Source: Oscillospiraceae bacterium (GTDB taxonomy: Bacteria > Bacillota > Clostridia > Oscillospirales > Ruminococcaceae). From it: 64,000 bases of DNA. Position 1 is the first letter of the stretch. Each line of letters starts with the position of its first letter. The stretch covers positions 45,630-109,629 of the forward strand of contig JAEEIA010000094.1 in assembly GCA_016281125.1 (NCBI GenBank), given 5' to 3'. The notes beneath the pieces are model-generated. The model saw nothing but the letters and a program-made list of their open reading frames with translations. It was not told the origin of the DNA and made no database searches. Made by a program: the position numbers and the translations under genes. Shown here piece by piece: positions 17,202 to 26,407 of the stretch.

Positions 17202-18119
17202 TTACATATTAGCAGCGCGGTATTTGAGGTGTACGCGTGTCGAAAGTACACTTCCGATTGCGCCAATCAGCGAACCGGCAACCACATACGCAAGCGTCAC
17301 CAAAGTGCCGATTTTGCTGTACGGAATCACATTGCCGAGGCCGATTGTGCTCAGAACGTCAAATCGTCCGAGCAGATCCACAAGGCTGTCATAGGAGAAC
17401 CATGTCATCAGTGTTGCACAGCACCCCGCGAGGAAGCCTGTGATCATGCCCTCGATAAAGAACGGGAACCGGATAAAGCCCTTGGTTGCGCCGACGCTCT
17501 GCATGATGCTGATTTCACGGCGGCGGGAGAACACGCTGGCGCGCGTCGTATTCGAGATTATCACGACGGAAACGATCAGCAGTGCAATGATAATCGCAGA
17601 TGCGACAATCGTGACGATGCGGCGCGCTTCTGTCAGCAGCTCAACAAAGGAGTCCGGAGAACTGACGGAATCGACGTCTGCGATCTGTTTGACCGCTTTG
17701 ACGGTATCGTCCATCTTGGTGATGTCCGCAACCCGGATGCGGTAAGCATCCGGCAGAATCTGTTCATCCTCGTAGGAATCAAAGACCTCCGTATAATCCT
17801 GCATATTGGTCTTGAGGTTTTCCAGCGCTTCCTCACCGGTATAAAGCGTCACGGAGCTGACATTGTCCATTTGCTCCAATGTTTCCCCGATTTCCGCGAT
17901 CCGTTCATCAGAGGTATCATCCAGCAGGAAAATGACAGCTTCGTTTTTATCCTCGATACCGCCGATAATCGCATTGATATTGATGTAAAACAGAACGGAG
18001 ATGCCGACAAGCAGAAGGCTGACCAGCAGCACGCAGAAGGAGGCAAACGCCATTACGCGGTTCTTCCACACATTGTCGAAGCCCTGCTTTACAAGATACC
18101 GAAAACTACTGAGCTTCAA
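17202..18119 (-). CDS. ftsX: Cell division protein FtsX
   Basis: Membrane subunit of the FtsEX ABC-type complex that transmits ATP hydrolysis to extracellular murein hydrolases during septation. Four membrane helices are visible: near the N-terminus (VMAFASFCVLLVSLLLVG), then three in the C-terminal half. A large external loop lies at about residues 45-150. The N-terminal SSFRYLVKQGFDNVWKNR is typical of FtsX. I choose TTG at 18119, which has GGAGG eight bases upstream, over a TTG 15 bases earlier that lies on the Shine-Dalgarno itself. It overlaps the end of ftsE, so translation is coupled. Confidence 0.93.
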   Translation of the reverse strand: MKLSSFRYLVKQGFDNVWKNRVMAFASFCVLLVSLLLVGISVLFYININAIIGGIEDKNEAVIFLLDDTSDERIAEIGETLEQMDNVSSVTLYTGEEALENLKTNMQDYTEVFDSYEDEQILPDAYRIRVADITKMDDTVKAVKQIADVDSVSSPDSFVELLTEARRIVTIVASAIIIALLIVSVVIISNTTRASVFSRRREISIMQSVGATKGFIRFPFFIEGMITGFLAGCCATLMTWFSYDSLVDLLGRFDVLSTIGLGNVIPYSKIGTLVTLAYVVAGSLIGAIGSVLSTRVHLKYRAANM

Positions 18120-18798
18120 CTTCTGCGCCTCCAATCACTTCGTCAAATACAACTTCGCCTTCGCTGATATTGATAATGCGGCCGCCGAAATGGCGCACCA
18201 TTTCATGAGCGTGCGTGACCATGAGAATCGTGGTGCCGCATGCATTGATGCCCTGAAGCAGTTCTACGAGCTCATAGGCCAGCTCCGGATCAACATTACC
18301 GGTTGGCTCGTCTGCAATGAGCAGAGCCGGATCGTTGACAAGCGCTCTTGCCAATGCACAGCGCTGTTGCTCACCGCCGGAGAGCTCGCTCGGATAGCAG
18401 TCCGCCTTGTCCTGCAAACCGACGAGCGACATGACATAGGGCACACGTTTGCGGATCTGCTTTTTCGGTGCGTCAATCACGCGCAGCACGAACGCAATGT
18501 TCTCATAGACGGTCAGGTTTTCAATCAGGCGGTAATCCTGAAAGACAACACCGATCGTGCGGCGGAATTCGGGGATTTTGCGCTTTTTCAGCTTGATGAG
18601 GTCATAGCCGTTGACATAAACCTCACCCTTGTTCGCATCAAGCTCCTTCATCAGCAGCTTAATCAGCGTACTTTTTCCGGAACCTGACCGTCCGATGACG
18701 AAAGCGAACTCTCCGTCCTCAACCTTGAGGCTGACGTCGGACAGTGCTTCCACACCCGTACTTTCATAGGTCACGGAAACATTCTTCAATTCTACCAA
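18106..18798 (-). CDS. ftsE: Cell division ATP-binding protein FtsE
   Basis: Cytoplasmic ATPase partner of FtsX. From the TTG at 18798 it has 230 residues, the standard length. Seen: Walker A GRSGSGKST (36-44), signature LSGGEQQR, Walker B ALLIADEPTGNVDPE and the H-loop THAHEMV. The reading frame stays open upstream to 18942, but only the TTG has a Shine-Dalgarno (AAAGGAGG, seven bases before), and the family start VELKNVSVTY falls exactly there. First gene of the division cluster. The leader contains a long inverted repeat (about 18825-18870) of unknown function. Confidence 0.95.
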   Translation of the reverse strand: MVELKNVSVTYESTGVEALSDVSLKVEDGEFAFVIGRSGSGKSTLIKLLMKELDANKGEVYVNGYDLIKLKKRKIPEFRRTIGVVFQDYRLIENLTVYENIAFVLRVIDAPKKQIRKRVPYVMSLVGLQDKADCYPSELSGGEQQRCALARALVNDPALLIADEPTGNVDPELAYELVELLQGINACGTTILMVTHAHEMVRHFGGRIINISEGEVVFDEVIGGAEVEAQ

Positions 18799-18910
18799 GA
18801 ATAATCCTCCTTTTGGACGTTGAAGGAAACAGCCAATCGCATTTTCCTTGAGGGGGAATGCTGTTTCTGGGACATCGTATGAAGGTTGATAATCAATTCT
18901 TTGAACATGG

Positions 18911-18941
18911 AAAATGCCAAACGAATACAATTCGTTCGGCA
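18911..18941 (-). terminator. Terminator of the CdaR-like regulator gene
   Basis: On the minus strand TGCCGAACGAAT and ATTCGTTTGGCA form a 12-base stem (one G-U pair) with a three-base loop, followed by TTTT. It separates the regulator gene from ftsE. Confidence 0.85.
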
Positions 18942-18972
18942 CTCCCCAGCAACCATTTGCATGTAAATCTGA

Positions 18973-20058
18973 TTAGAATTTCACAGGACTTGCAGACAGA
19001 TATTTCTTCACCATCAGCGCGATTTTGAAGACGATTGCGTGATCGAATTCGCGCAGATCCAGACCGGTCAGCTTCTTGATTTTTTCCAGGCGGTAGACAA
19101 GCGTGTTTCTGTGAACAAACAGCTTGCGCGAGGTTTCAGACACGTTCAGGTTGTTCTCAAAGAACCGCTGAATGGTAAAGAGTGTTTCATGATCGAGGCT
19201 TTCGATGCTGCCGCGCTTGAACACCTCATGCAGGAAGGTTTCGCAGAGGGTCGTCGGCAGATGATAAATCAGGCGGGCGATGCCGAGGTTGTCGTAGCTG
19301 ACGATAACCTTATCAGTATCAAAGACCTTTCCGACTTCCAGTGCCATCTGTGCTTCCTTGAAGGAACGGGCAAGCTCCTTGACGCCGATGACGCTGGTGC
19401 CGATGCCGACATTGACGCGGGTATAGAATTCACTGGAAAGGGTGTCTGCGATCGAGCGGGCCAGTTTCTCAAGATCCTTGCTCTCGACCGTGGACTTGAT
19501 TTCCTTGACGAGCACGATATCGGTTTCCGTGATGTTGAACACGAAATCCTTGCTCTTGTCCGGGAACAGATTCTGGATGACATCGTAAGCAGAAATGTCA
19601 TTGGCAGAAACGATCCGGATGAGGAACACAACGCGGCTGATCTCCGCATTGAAGTGGAGCTCACGCGCCTTGACCACAATATCACCGGGAAGAACATTGT
19701 CCAGCACAACATTCTTGATGAAGTTGTTGCGGTCATACTTTTCATCGTAATACTGCTTGATGCTGGACATTGCGATCGCAAGGATGTCAGCATACTTAGC
19801 AGCATTTTCGTCTGTTCCCTCAACAAACACCGCATAGTCAGGTGTTGTCCGGACGCCGAACGGCTTATAGGTGAAGCCGTCGCGGATGAACAGGTCGCCG
19901 GATTCGTTCATATCCATGGATACGAACTCGTTGGTGGTGCCGACCTTGTTGGGGTCACTGCACGCGATGATGGTAGCGGTTTCATCGACAACGCCGATGG
20001 TCGCATGAATGGTATCGTGCATCTGCACGACAAGTCCCTGAAACGGTCTGTTAGACAT
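18973..20058 (-). CDS. CdaR/PucR-family transcriptional regulator
   Basis: A 361-residue protein. The C-terminal helix-turn-helix of the PucR type is clear (about 305-350: FFENNLNVSETSRKLFVHRNTLVYRLEKIKKLTGLDLR). A central GGDEF-like CdaR region lies at about 140-270 and an N-terminal ligand domain before it. CdaR regulators often control sugar-acid or amino-acid use, but no target operon of that kind is adjacent. Here the gene stands alone, divergent from nothing, between ftsE and argS with its own terminator. The N-terminal part (IGVVDETATIIACSD) resembles GAF/PAS-like sensory folds. Effector and targets are unknown. Confidence 0.8.
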   Translation of the reverse strand: MSNRPFQGLVVQMHDTIHATIGVVDETATIIACSDPNKVGTTNEFVSMDMNESGDLFIRDGFTYKPFGVRTTPDYAVFVEGTDENAAKYADILAIAMSSIKQYYDEKYDRNNFIKNVVLDNVLPGDIVVKARELHFNAEISRVVFLIRIVSANDISAYDVIQNLFPDKSKDFVFNITETDIVLVKEIKSTVESKDLEKLARSIADTLSSEFYTRVNVGIGTSVIGVKELARSFKEAQMALEVGKVFDTDKVIVSYDNLGIARLIYHLPTTLCETFLHEVFKRGSIESLDHETLFTIQRFFENNLNVSETSRKLFVHRNTLVYRLEKIKKLTGLDLREFDHAIVFKIALMVKKYLSASPVKF

Positions 20059-20340
20059 AATCTCGATCCCTTCGCTTTCTTCATGATATTTTCAGAGTGG
20101 GAGTGCCATGATCAAAGCGGAAAGGAAATGCCTGACTTTGCAGGTTTCACCCCGAGGAGTCGATCCCGATCTGAAACTATTACAAATTGTAACACATTTC
20201 CTCCACTTAATTGTTACCAAAGTATGAACAAACTTTGAATATTCCGTGATTCCGGGCATTTTTCCTATGTTTCATTGTGAAAAATACCGAATCGCACTGT
20301 TTGAATCGCAATTTTCAGCGTTTTATTTATTACAAAACGG
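20059..20340. other. Spacer upstream of the regulator
   Basis: A 282-base AT-richer spacer between the regulator start and the argS stop. On the minus strand TACAAT near 20186 could be a -10 box but I find no good -35 partner. No clear argS terminator is visible. Confidence 0.4.
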
Positions 20341-22110
20341 TTACATTTTCTCCGGTGCTGTCACTTTCAGGATAGCCAGAACATTGCCGAGTACGCGGCA
20401 GGTGGCATCGCAGAGCAGCAGTCTTGCGTCACGCAGCTCCGGCGTTTCGGCGTCGCGCACCTTGCACGCGTCGTAGAATTTGTGGAACTGCGCGGCAAGA
20501 TCGACCGAATACTTTGTCAGCCTGGAAGGATCCAGCTGCTTTGCGGCAGTTTCGATTTCGGCAGGCATCAGTGCCAGCTGGCGAATCAGCTCACGCTCGG
20601 CAGGGGAGCTGAGCAGGTCGAGCGCTGCTTTGTCTGCTGCCGGTACCGGAACGCCTGCCTCGGCAAGATTGCGGATCAGGCTGCAAATTCTTGCATGTGC
20701 ATACTGTACATAGTATACTGGGTTCGATGAGGATTTCTCCACTGCGAGGTCGAGATCGAATTCAAAATGAGAATTCGCCTCGCGCAGATTGAAGAAGAAT
20801 CTTGCCGCATCGACCGGAATATCCTCCAGCAATGTGACGAGTGTCAGTGCTTTTCCGCTTCGTTTGGACTGCTTGACGGGCTGACCGTCCCGCATCACGG
20901 CAACCATCTGCATCAGCACGACGGTCAGCCGGGAGGCATCGACGCCGAGCGCAGTCAGTGCCGCTTTCAGGCGCGGGACATAACCGTGATGATCCGCGCC
21001 GAGTATGTCAATCGCGCGGTCAAAGTTTCTTGTAACGAGCTTATTATAATGGTAGGCGATATCCGGTACAACATAGGTCGGAATGCCGTTGGAGCGGACA
21101 ATGACGAAATCCTTGTCTGCACCGAGTGCTTCGGCTTTGAACCAGAGCGCACCGTCCTGCTCGTAGGTGTAGCCGCTGTCCTTGAGCTGCTGGATAATGC
21201 CTTTGACGCTGCCGTTCTGATGCAGCGTGCTTTCCGCAAACCATGTGTCATAGTGAATGCGGTACTGTGCAAGATCGTCTTTCAGCCCCTGGATGTTCTT
21301 CGGCAGCGCGAATTCCACAAGCGCTTTGCGGCGTTCTGCCTCAGGCTGCTGCGAAAGTGCCGTGCCGAACTGATCGCAGTAATTCTTTGCGTGTGCGATG
21401 ATGTCCTGTCCGAGGTAAACGTCCTCCGGCATCGGGAAGTCCTCCGTGTTGCCGCAGTCGCCGTAAACCGCCTTGCAGAGCGCCTCGGTACTGTCAGTCT
21501 GCTGCATCAGCGCCTGTCCCTTGTCCGAGCAGAGCTGCATATAGCGCAGATCGAGCGATTTGCCGAATTTTTCAATCTGATTGCCTGCGTCATTGATGTA
21601 GAATTCGCGTTCGGTTTCATATCCGGCGGCCTGCAAAACCGAAGCAAGACTGTCGCCGATTGCACCGCCGCGGGCGTTTCCGACATGCATCGGGCCGGTC
21701 GGGTTGGCAGAAACGAATTCCACAAGCACGCGCTTTCCCTTGCCGATATCGGATTTGCCGTAGTCCGCGGCCTCCTCCGTTACATTCCGGATCACACCGG
21801 AATACCATTTCTGCGCAAGGAAGAAGTTCATGAAGCCCGGTCCGGCAATCTCAACCTTGTCAAAGGACGAGCCTTCCAGAACAAGCGCACCCTCAATCGC
21901 TTCGGCGATTTTGCGCGGCGCCATGTGCAGGGCCTTAGCGGATACCATAGCGACATTTGCTGCGAAATCGCCGTGTGTGCGGTCAGCGGGAATCTCTATG
22001 TTGAAGACCGGAAGCGGTTCCGGCGGAAAGACCCCCTCAGCGACAAGACGTCCCATTGCATCCATAATCAGGTTTTTGGCTTCTGCGGAAGAAGCTGATA
22101 TATGATTCAA
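20341..22110 (-). CDS. argS: Arginyl-tRNA synthetase
   Basis: Class I synthetase that charges tRNA-Arg. From TTG at 22110 it has 589 residues. Seen: N-terminal Add1 domain, the HIGH-type motif as HVGN in SANPTGPMHVGNARGG (142-145), and the KMSKS equivalent KQSKRSGK in the C-terminal half. The C-terminal DALR anticodon-binding domain ends the protein. The TTG has AAAGGAG eight bases before it; an in-frame ATG 18 bases earlier has no ribosome site, and the Shine-Dalgarno would lie inside it. The DUF1934 gene is immediately upstream, as in Bacillus (ywiB-argS). Confidence 0.97.
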   Translation of the reverse strand: MNHISASSAEAKNLIMDAMGRLVAEGVFPPEPLPVFNIEIPADRTHGDFAANVAMVSAKALHMAPRKIAEAIEGALVLEGSSFDKVEIAGPGFMNFFLAQKWYSGVIRNVTEEAADYGKSDIGKGKRVLVEFVSANPTGPMHVGNARGGAIGDSLASVLQAAGYETEREFYINDAGNQIEKFGKSLDLRYMQLCSDKGQALMQQTDSTEALCKAVYGDCGNTEDFPMPEDVYLGQDIIAHAKNYCDQFGTALSQQPEAERRKALVEFALPKNIQGLKDDLAQYRIHYDTWFAESTLHQNGSVKGIIQQLKDSGYTYEQDGALWFKAEALGADKDFVIVRSNGIPTYVVPDIAYHYNKLVTRNFDRAIDILGADHHGYVPRLKAALTALGVDASRLTVVLMQMVAVMRDGQPVKQSKRSGKALTLVTLLEDIPVDAARFFFNLREANSHFEFDLDLAVEKSSSNPVYYVQYAHARICSLIRNLAEAGVPVPAADKAALDLLSSPAERELIRQLALMPAEIETAAKQLDPSRLTKYSVDLAAQFHKFYDACKVRDAETPELRDARLLLCDATCRVLGNVLAILKVTAPEKM

Positions 22111-22155
22111 GTGCAGCACTCCTTTCATAGCTGTGAATTCTATGCATCAGCGGAA

Positions 22156-22605
22156 TCAGCTGCTGCGCAGGCTGACCCGCAGATCAATCATGTTCTGGGC
22201 GGAATAGGCTTCTCCGATGTCAATAAGATACCGCAGATGCAGATGTCCGCCGTTTTCATCGAGCTCCGCGCGGATATCCAGCGCACAGAGCAGCATTTCC
22301 ATGGTACCGAGCATGGTACTGTATTTGACGGGATGCGTTTTGCCCCGTTCCAGAATCATCAGTGCGTCGGCGAAGCCGGTCTTCTGAATCGTGACCAGTC
22401 CGTCTGCCATAACAGTGATGATTGTTTCGCCGCTGACCTCTCCGCTCTCGTCCAGCTCGGTATAGACGATTGTCGCTTCCTTCGGCGTGAACTGATAGGA
22501 AGCAGTGGAGTTCAGCTCTGATTTATCGGTTTCGCCGTCCGCGGTCTGTGTGCTCAGAATGCGGACAACGGCGTTCTCTTCGCGTTCTCGTTGCTTTTTT
22601 GCCAA
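22156..22605 (-). CDS. DUF1934 (YwiB-like) beta-barrel protein
   Basis: A 149-residue small protein with alternating beta-strand pattern and no signal peptide. The region from residue about 40 (YQFTPKEATIVYTELDESGEVSGETIITV) to the end (LHLRYLID...) matches the lipocalin-like DUF1934 family. Its position directly before argS is conserved in Firmicutes. Function unknown. A basic/glutamate-rich N-terminal stretch of about 12 residues precedes the barrel. The gene follows the ligase-like gene by 23 bases and likely shares its promoter. Confidence 0.8.
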   Translation of the reverse strand: MAKKQREREENAVVRILSTQTADGETDKSELNSTASYQFTPKEATIVYTELDESGEVSGETIITVMADGLVTIQKTGFADALMILERGKTHPVKYSTMLGTMEMLLCALDIRAELDENGGHLHLRYLIDIGEAYSAQNMIDLRVSLRSS

Positions 22606-22628
22606 GTGTGTGACCTCCGTGGTATCGT

Positions 22629-23654
22629 TCAGCGGTCTGCGTGTTCCACAGCCTGTTCGATCAGTTTTTCCAGCAGATACCGGAACCGCATACCGAGATC
22701 GCCCATCAGCTCAGGATAAACCGCATGTTCTGTCAGCTCCGGCAGCGTGTTGACCTCACCGAACAGAATGTCGCCGCGCTCGGTACAGTACAGATCAAAC
22801 AATGCAAGCGAGCGGCATTCCAGCGTCTGGTAGGCTGTGATGGCCAGCTCCCGAATCGTCAGAACCGTTGTGTCGTCAAGATGCTCCGCCGGTACAACCA
22901 GACCGTCCTTCGTCAGCTCGCCGACAAAGGATGCAAACGGGAGGTCGTATCCGAACACGCCGATGCGGAATTCTCTGCCGTGTACAAGCTCCTCGACGAG
23001 AACCGTGCTATCCTGCGTGAATGCGCGCTTGACATGCGCAGCAAGCTCCGCGCGGTTAGCGGCGATGCCGGAAGCAATCGACGAATTGCTGCTGGCGGGC
23101 TTGACGTAGACCGGGTACTCAAGCATCTCCTCGATGCGCTCGTATTCGTGCTCCAGCCGGTTGAGATTCCGCTGGGAAACTGCCGTCCAGTGCGGCATCG
23201 GAATGCCCGCGGCAGTCAGCAGGGAATGTGTAATCGCTTTGTTGCGGCATACAGCCGAACCGAGGATGCCGTTGCCGACATAGGGAAGGTGAGAAAGCTC
23301 GCAAAGTCCCTGAATCGCGCCGTCCTCGCCGTACTTTCCTTGCAGTACAGAGAATACCACGTCAATCCGCTTGAGCGTATAGTTGCCGTCCTCCATGATC
23401 AGGATACCGCTGTGTGCAGGATCCGGGGAGAGGATTGCGGGGGAGCAGTCCGGGTTTTCGATCCATTTTCCGCTGCCGATTTCCTCGATCTCGCCCGGAA
23501 AATAGATCCATCTGCCCTTTTTGCTGATGCCGACCGGCACGATCTCATACTGATCATCCTGTAATGTATGCAGAATCGCAGCAGCCGTACTACATGAGTG
23601 TTCATATTCATTGGATGCGCCGCCGAACAGAATCAGCAGCCTGAGTTTTGCCAT
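22629..23654 (-). CDS. Divergent D-alanine-D-alanine ligase-like ATP-grasp protein
   Basis: A 341-residue ATP-grasp protein of the Ddl/Van type. The N-terminal LFGGASNEYEHSCSTAAAIL (about 9-28), EIVPVGI and LQGKYGEDGAIQGL (about 104-117) are family hallmarks. Several key positions differ. The omega loop with the Tyr/Lys-Tyr pair is missing: VGELTKDGLVVPAEHL (244-259) joins strands with no room for it. The glycine loop reads KPASSNSSIAS (185-195) rather than KPANxGSSVG. The RVDFF position reads LFDLY, losing the catalytic Arg. NTLPE (302-306) replaces NTxPG. It may be a ligase for another substrate or inactive; a normal ddl may exist elsewhere. First gene of the unit with DUF1934 and argS; ribosome site GAAAGGGG. 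Confidence 0.75.
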   Translation of the reverse strand: MAKLRLLILFGGASNEYEHSCSTAAAILHTLQDDQYEIVPVGISKKGRWIYFPGEIEEIGSGKWIENPDCSPAILSPDPAHSGILIMEDGNYTLKRIDVVFSVLQGKYGEDGAIQGLCELSHLPYVGNGILGSAVCRNKAITHSLLTAAGIPMPHWTAVSQRNLNRLEHEYERIEEMLEYPVYVKPASSNSSIASGIAANRAELAAHVKRAFTQDSTVLVEELVHGREFRIGVFGYDLPFASFVGELTKDGLVVPAEHLDDTTVLTIRELAITAYQTLECRSLALFDLYCTERGDILFGEVNTLPELTEHAVYPELMGDLGMRFRYLLEKLIEQAVEHADR

Positions 23655-24160
23655 CGCTTTGCGCCCCTTTCAGGATATTACGATCCTGCGTCTGATGTTG
23701 GATTCTTTCGTTCTTTTGGGCATTTTGCCATTTGTGCATAATTCTGATGCGCTCGCGCAGAAACCAATGAAAAACGCTGAATCTCGAAAAAAGTGCGTGA
23801 ACACGCAGAACTGGCATGTTTCGTCCTCTTTTTTCATACACTCCTATTTTAGCATACTTCACAAAAAAATGCAAGCGTTTTTTTGCAAAATCACAGATTT
23901 TTTTTGAAAAAATTTGCGGAACCGGTCTTTCACGGGGAAACTTCTTGCTTTTTTACACAAACCAGGCAGAACCATCTCAGGTTTTACGCATAATTTTCAG
24001 TGATTCTGTATGAAGTACGCAGGGAATGATTTCTGTTTCCTGTATCGGTATATAAAAAGCCGGACTGTGTCTGAGCCGATGGAATCGACGAACGACGGCA
24101 GAGCCGGCCTCCTTTTTAGCGCTTATACAGACAGATTATCGCTTTTTCGTATTTCTCCCA
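23655..24160. other. Gene-free divergent spacer
   Basis: About 500 bases between the divergent ligase-like gene and tex. The stretch 23850-24010 is strongly AT-rich with T and A tracts. It holds the two divergent promoters listed separately. An imperfect inverted repeat around 24056-24117 (GCCGG arms) is too weak to call a terminator. No convincing ORF on either strand. Confidence 0.6.
23846..23874 (-). promoter_or_regulatory. Promoter of the ligase-like gene / DUF1934 / argS unit
   Basis: On the minus strand TTGCAT (23869-23874), 17-base spacer, TAAAAT (23846-23851) with extended TG. The transcript would have a leader of about 185 bases. Confidence 0.75.
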
Positions 24161-24189
24161 TTGAACTTTTCCGGATAATATGTTATAAT
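24161..24189 (+). promoter_or_regulatory. Sigma-A promoter of tex
   Basis: TTGAAC (24161-24166), 17-base spacer, TATAAT (24184-24189). The surrounding 37 bases (24153-24189) match the ppk1 promoter block at 33 positions. Confidence 0.85.
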
Positions 24190-24232
24190 ATATAGAACTG
24201 CGAATCAATGGCAGCACTCACGGAGGTACACT

Positions 24233-26407
24233 ATGGATATTCTGAAACAAATTGCCGAGGAGCTGAAACTCCGTCCTGAGCAGGTGACGAATGCAGTCGC
24301 ACTGCTGGATGACGGCAAGACCGTTCCTTTTATTGCCCGTTACCGCAAGGAGCAAACCGGCTCCCTGGATGACCAGACGCTTCACGCCCTGAGCGACCGG
24401 CTGAACTATCTGCGCAAGCTGGAGGAGCGTAAGCAGGAAATCTCCGATGCGATCACGGCACTCGATAAGATGACGCCGGAGCTTACAGAAGCGCTTTCCG
24501 CTGCAAAAACGCTCGTGGAGGCGGAGGATATTTACCGGCCGTTCAAGCAGAAGCGCAAGACGAAGGCATCCGTTGCGAAAGCGCGCGGACTGGAACCACT
24601 GGCGCTGCTGATTCTGGAGCAGAATCTGCGGACAAATCCGGAGCAGGAGGCTATGGCTTATGTCGATCCGGAAAAGGAAGTGCCAGATACAGAAGCGGCA
24701 CTGGCCGGTGCCTGCGACATTATCGCAGAAACAGTTTCCGATGATGCGGAGCTGCGCAAACGGCTGCGGAATGTGCTTGGTCTGCGCGGCAGCCTTGCGG
24801 TCAAAGCCACCGATCCGGATGAGGACAGTGTATACCGCAATTATTATGATTATACCGAGCTGGTTGAAAAAGCCGCAAAGCATCGCGTGCTTGCGATCAA
24901 CCGCGGCGAAAAGGAAGGCTACCTCAAGGTCAGCGTCACGATGCCGGACGGCCTCGGGGAACAGATTGTCACCAAGGCTTATGTGAAGAATCAGAGCGCG
25001 GCCGGTCAGCTTGTGGAAGCATCCGCACTGGAAGCATATAAAAAGTCGCTGCTCCCGGCAGTGCAGCGTGAGGTGCGCGCCGCGTTGACGGAACAGGCAG
25101 CCGAGCAGGCCATTACGGTGTTCTCCTCAAATCTGCGGCAGCTTTTGCTTCAGCCCCCGATGAAAGGCATGATTACACTTGGACTGGATCCCGGCTTCCG
25201 CACCGGCTGCAAGATTGCGGTTGTTGATCCGACCGGCAAGGTGATTGCAACCGACGTCGTACATATTACCGCGAATTCCAAGCAGGCGATTGAGCGCGAT
25301 AAGCTCAAGCTGAAACGGCTGATTCAGCAGTATCATGTGGAGGCAATCGCCATCGGCAACGGCACGGCCTCACGCGAATCGGAGCAGATCGTTGCCGAGA
25401 TTCTGCATGAGCTTCCGGAATGCAAAGCTGCATATATGGTCGTCAGCGAAGCGGGCGCTTCTGTGTATTCGGCGTCCAAGCTGGCGGCAGAAGAATTCCC
25501 GGATTATGATGTGGCACTGCGGAGCGCGGTTTCCATTGCCAGAAGATTGCAGGATCCGCTTGCAGAGCTCGTCAAGATAGAGCCGAAAGCCATCGGTGTC
25601 GGCGAATATCAGCATGATATGCCGCCCGCCAGACTGAACGAGTCCCTGACCGGCGTGGTCGAGGACTGCGTCAATGCGGTCGGCGTCGATCTGAACACGG
25701 CATCCGTCTCACTCCTGTCCTATATTTCGGGTATTCACAGCGGCATTGCGCACAACATTGTTGCATACAGAGAGGAAAACGGCGCGTTTACGTCCCGCAA
25801 GGGCCTGCTTAAGGTCCCGAAGCTCGGTGCAAAGGCATATGAGCTCTGTGCCGGATTCCTGCGAGTCCGAGGCGGCAAAAATCCGCTTGACAATACCGGT
25901 GTGCATCCGGAAAGCTATGCGGCGGCAGAAGCACTGCTGACAGAATGCGGTTATACGCTGGCGGATGTCGGCGGCGATCTCTCCGGTCTGAACGAGGCGG
26001 TCACGAAAGCAGGATGTGCTGCAATGGCTGCGAAGCTCGGCATCGGCGAGCCGACGCTCCGCGATATTGTCAGGGAGCTTCTGAAACCCGGCCGCGATCC
26101 GCGTGACGAGCTGCCGAAGCCGCTTATGCGCAGTGGTGACATCATGACCGCGGAGGATCTGAAGCCCGGTATGGAGCTGATCGGTACCGTGCGCAACATC
26201 ATTGATTTCGGTGCATTTGTGGATATCGGCGTGCATGAGGACGGCCTTGTGCATGTTTCTCAGCTGGCAAATAAATTCGTGAAGCATCCGCTGGATATTG
26301 TCAAGGTCGGGCAGATTGTCCGCGTCCGCGTGATGGAGGTGGATGCCAAACGCAAACGTATCAGCCTGACGATGAAGGGCGTTTCGCAGGCGGATGTCGA
26401 TGCCTGA
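24233..26407 (+). CDS. tex: Transcription accessory protein Tex
   Basis: A 724-residue cytoplasmic nucleic-acid-binding protein related to eukaryotic Spt6. Order: N-terminal helical Tex domain (VPFIARYRKEQTGSLDD, about 33-49), YqgF-like RNase-H fold (about 315-440; ITLGLDPGFRTGCKIAVVD), helix-hairpin-helix region (about 490-560) and a C-terminal S1 RNA-binding domain (about 640-715; PGMELIGTVRNIIDFGAFVDIG). Length is normal. Ribosome site GGAGG precedes the ATG. Known role: binds RNA polymerase or nucleic acid and influences expression of diverse genes. The following phosphoesterase gene begins about 90 bases downstream with its own strong ribosome site. Confidence 0.97.
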   Translation: MDILKQIAEELKLRPEQVTNAVALLDDGKTVPFIARYRKEQTGSLDDQTLHALSDRLNYLRKLEERKQEISDAITALDKMTPELTEALSAAKTLVEAEDIYRPFKQKRKTKASVAKARGLEPLALLILEQNLRTNPEQEAMAYVDPEKEVPDTEAALAGACDIIAETVSDDAELRKRLRNVLGLRGSLAVKATDPDEDSVYRNYYDYTELVEKAAKHRVLAINRGEKEGYLKVSVTMPDGLGEQIVTKAYVKNQSAAGQLVEASALEAYKKSLLPAVQREVRAALTEQAAEQAITVFSSNLRQLLLQPPMKGMITLGLDPGFRTGCKIAVVDPTGKVIATDVVHITANSKQAIERDKLKLKRLIQQYHVEAIAIGNGTASRESEQIVAEILHELPECKAAYMVVSEAGASVYSASKLAAEEFPDYDVALRSAVSIARRLQDPLAELVKIEPKAIGVGEYQHDMPPARLNESLTGVVEDCVNAVGVDLNTASVSLLSYISGIHSGIAHNIVAYREENGAFTSRKGLLKVPKLGAKAYELCAGFLRVRGGKNPLDNTGVHPESYAAAEALLTECGYTLADVGGDLSGLNEAVTKAGCAAMAAKLGIGEPTLRDIVRELLKPGRDPRDELPKPLMRSGDIMTAEDLKPGMELIGTVRNIIDFGAFVDIGVHEDGLVHVSQLANKFVKHPLDIVKVGQIVRVRVMEVDAKRKRISLTMKGVSQADVDA

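Noticed and set aside
19039..20238. A 399-codon + strand frame opposite the CdaR-like gene
   Set aside because: The minus-strand gene has a clear C-terminal helix-turn-helix; the + frame has no family match and no ribosome site.
20767..22098. A 443-codon + strand frame opposite argS
   Set aside because: argS has full class I motifs; the antisense frame has Cys/Arg-rich composition typical of shadows in GC-rich third positions.
23608..23874. An 88-codon minus-strand frame upstream of the ligase-like gene
   Set aside because: It contains the promoter at 23846-23874 and overlaps the ligase-like gene start; no family resemblance.
24056..24117. Candidate terminator with GCCGG arms upstream of tex
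   Set aside because: Only a five-base stem with a very long loop; no gene on the + strand precedes it that needs termination.
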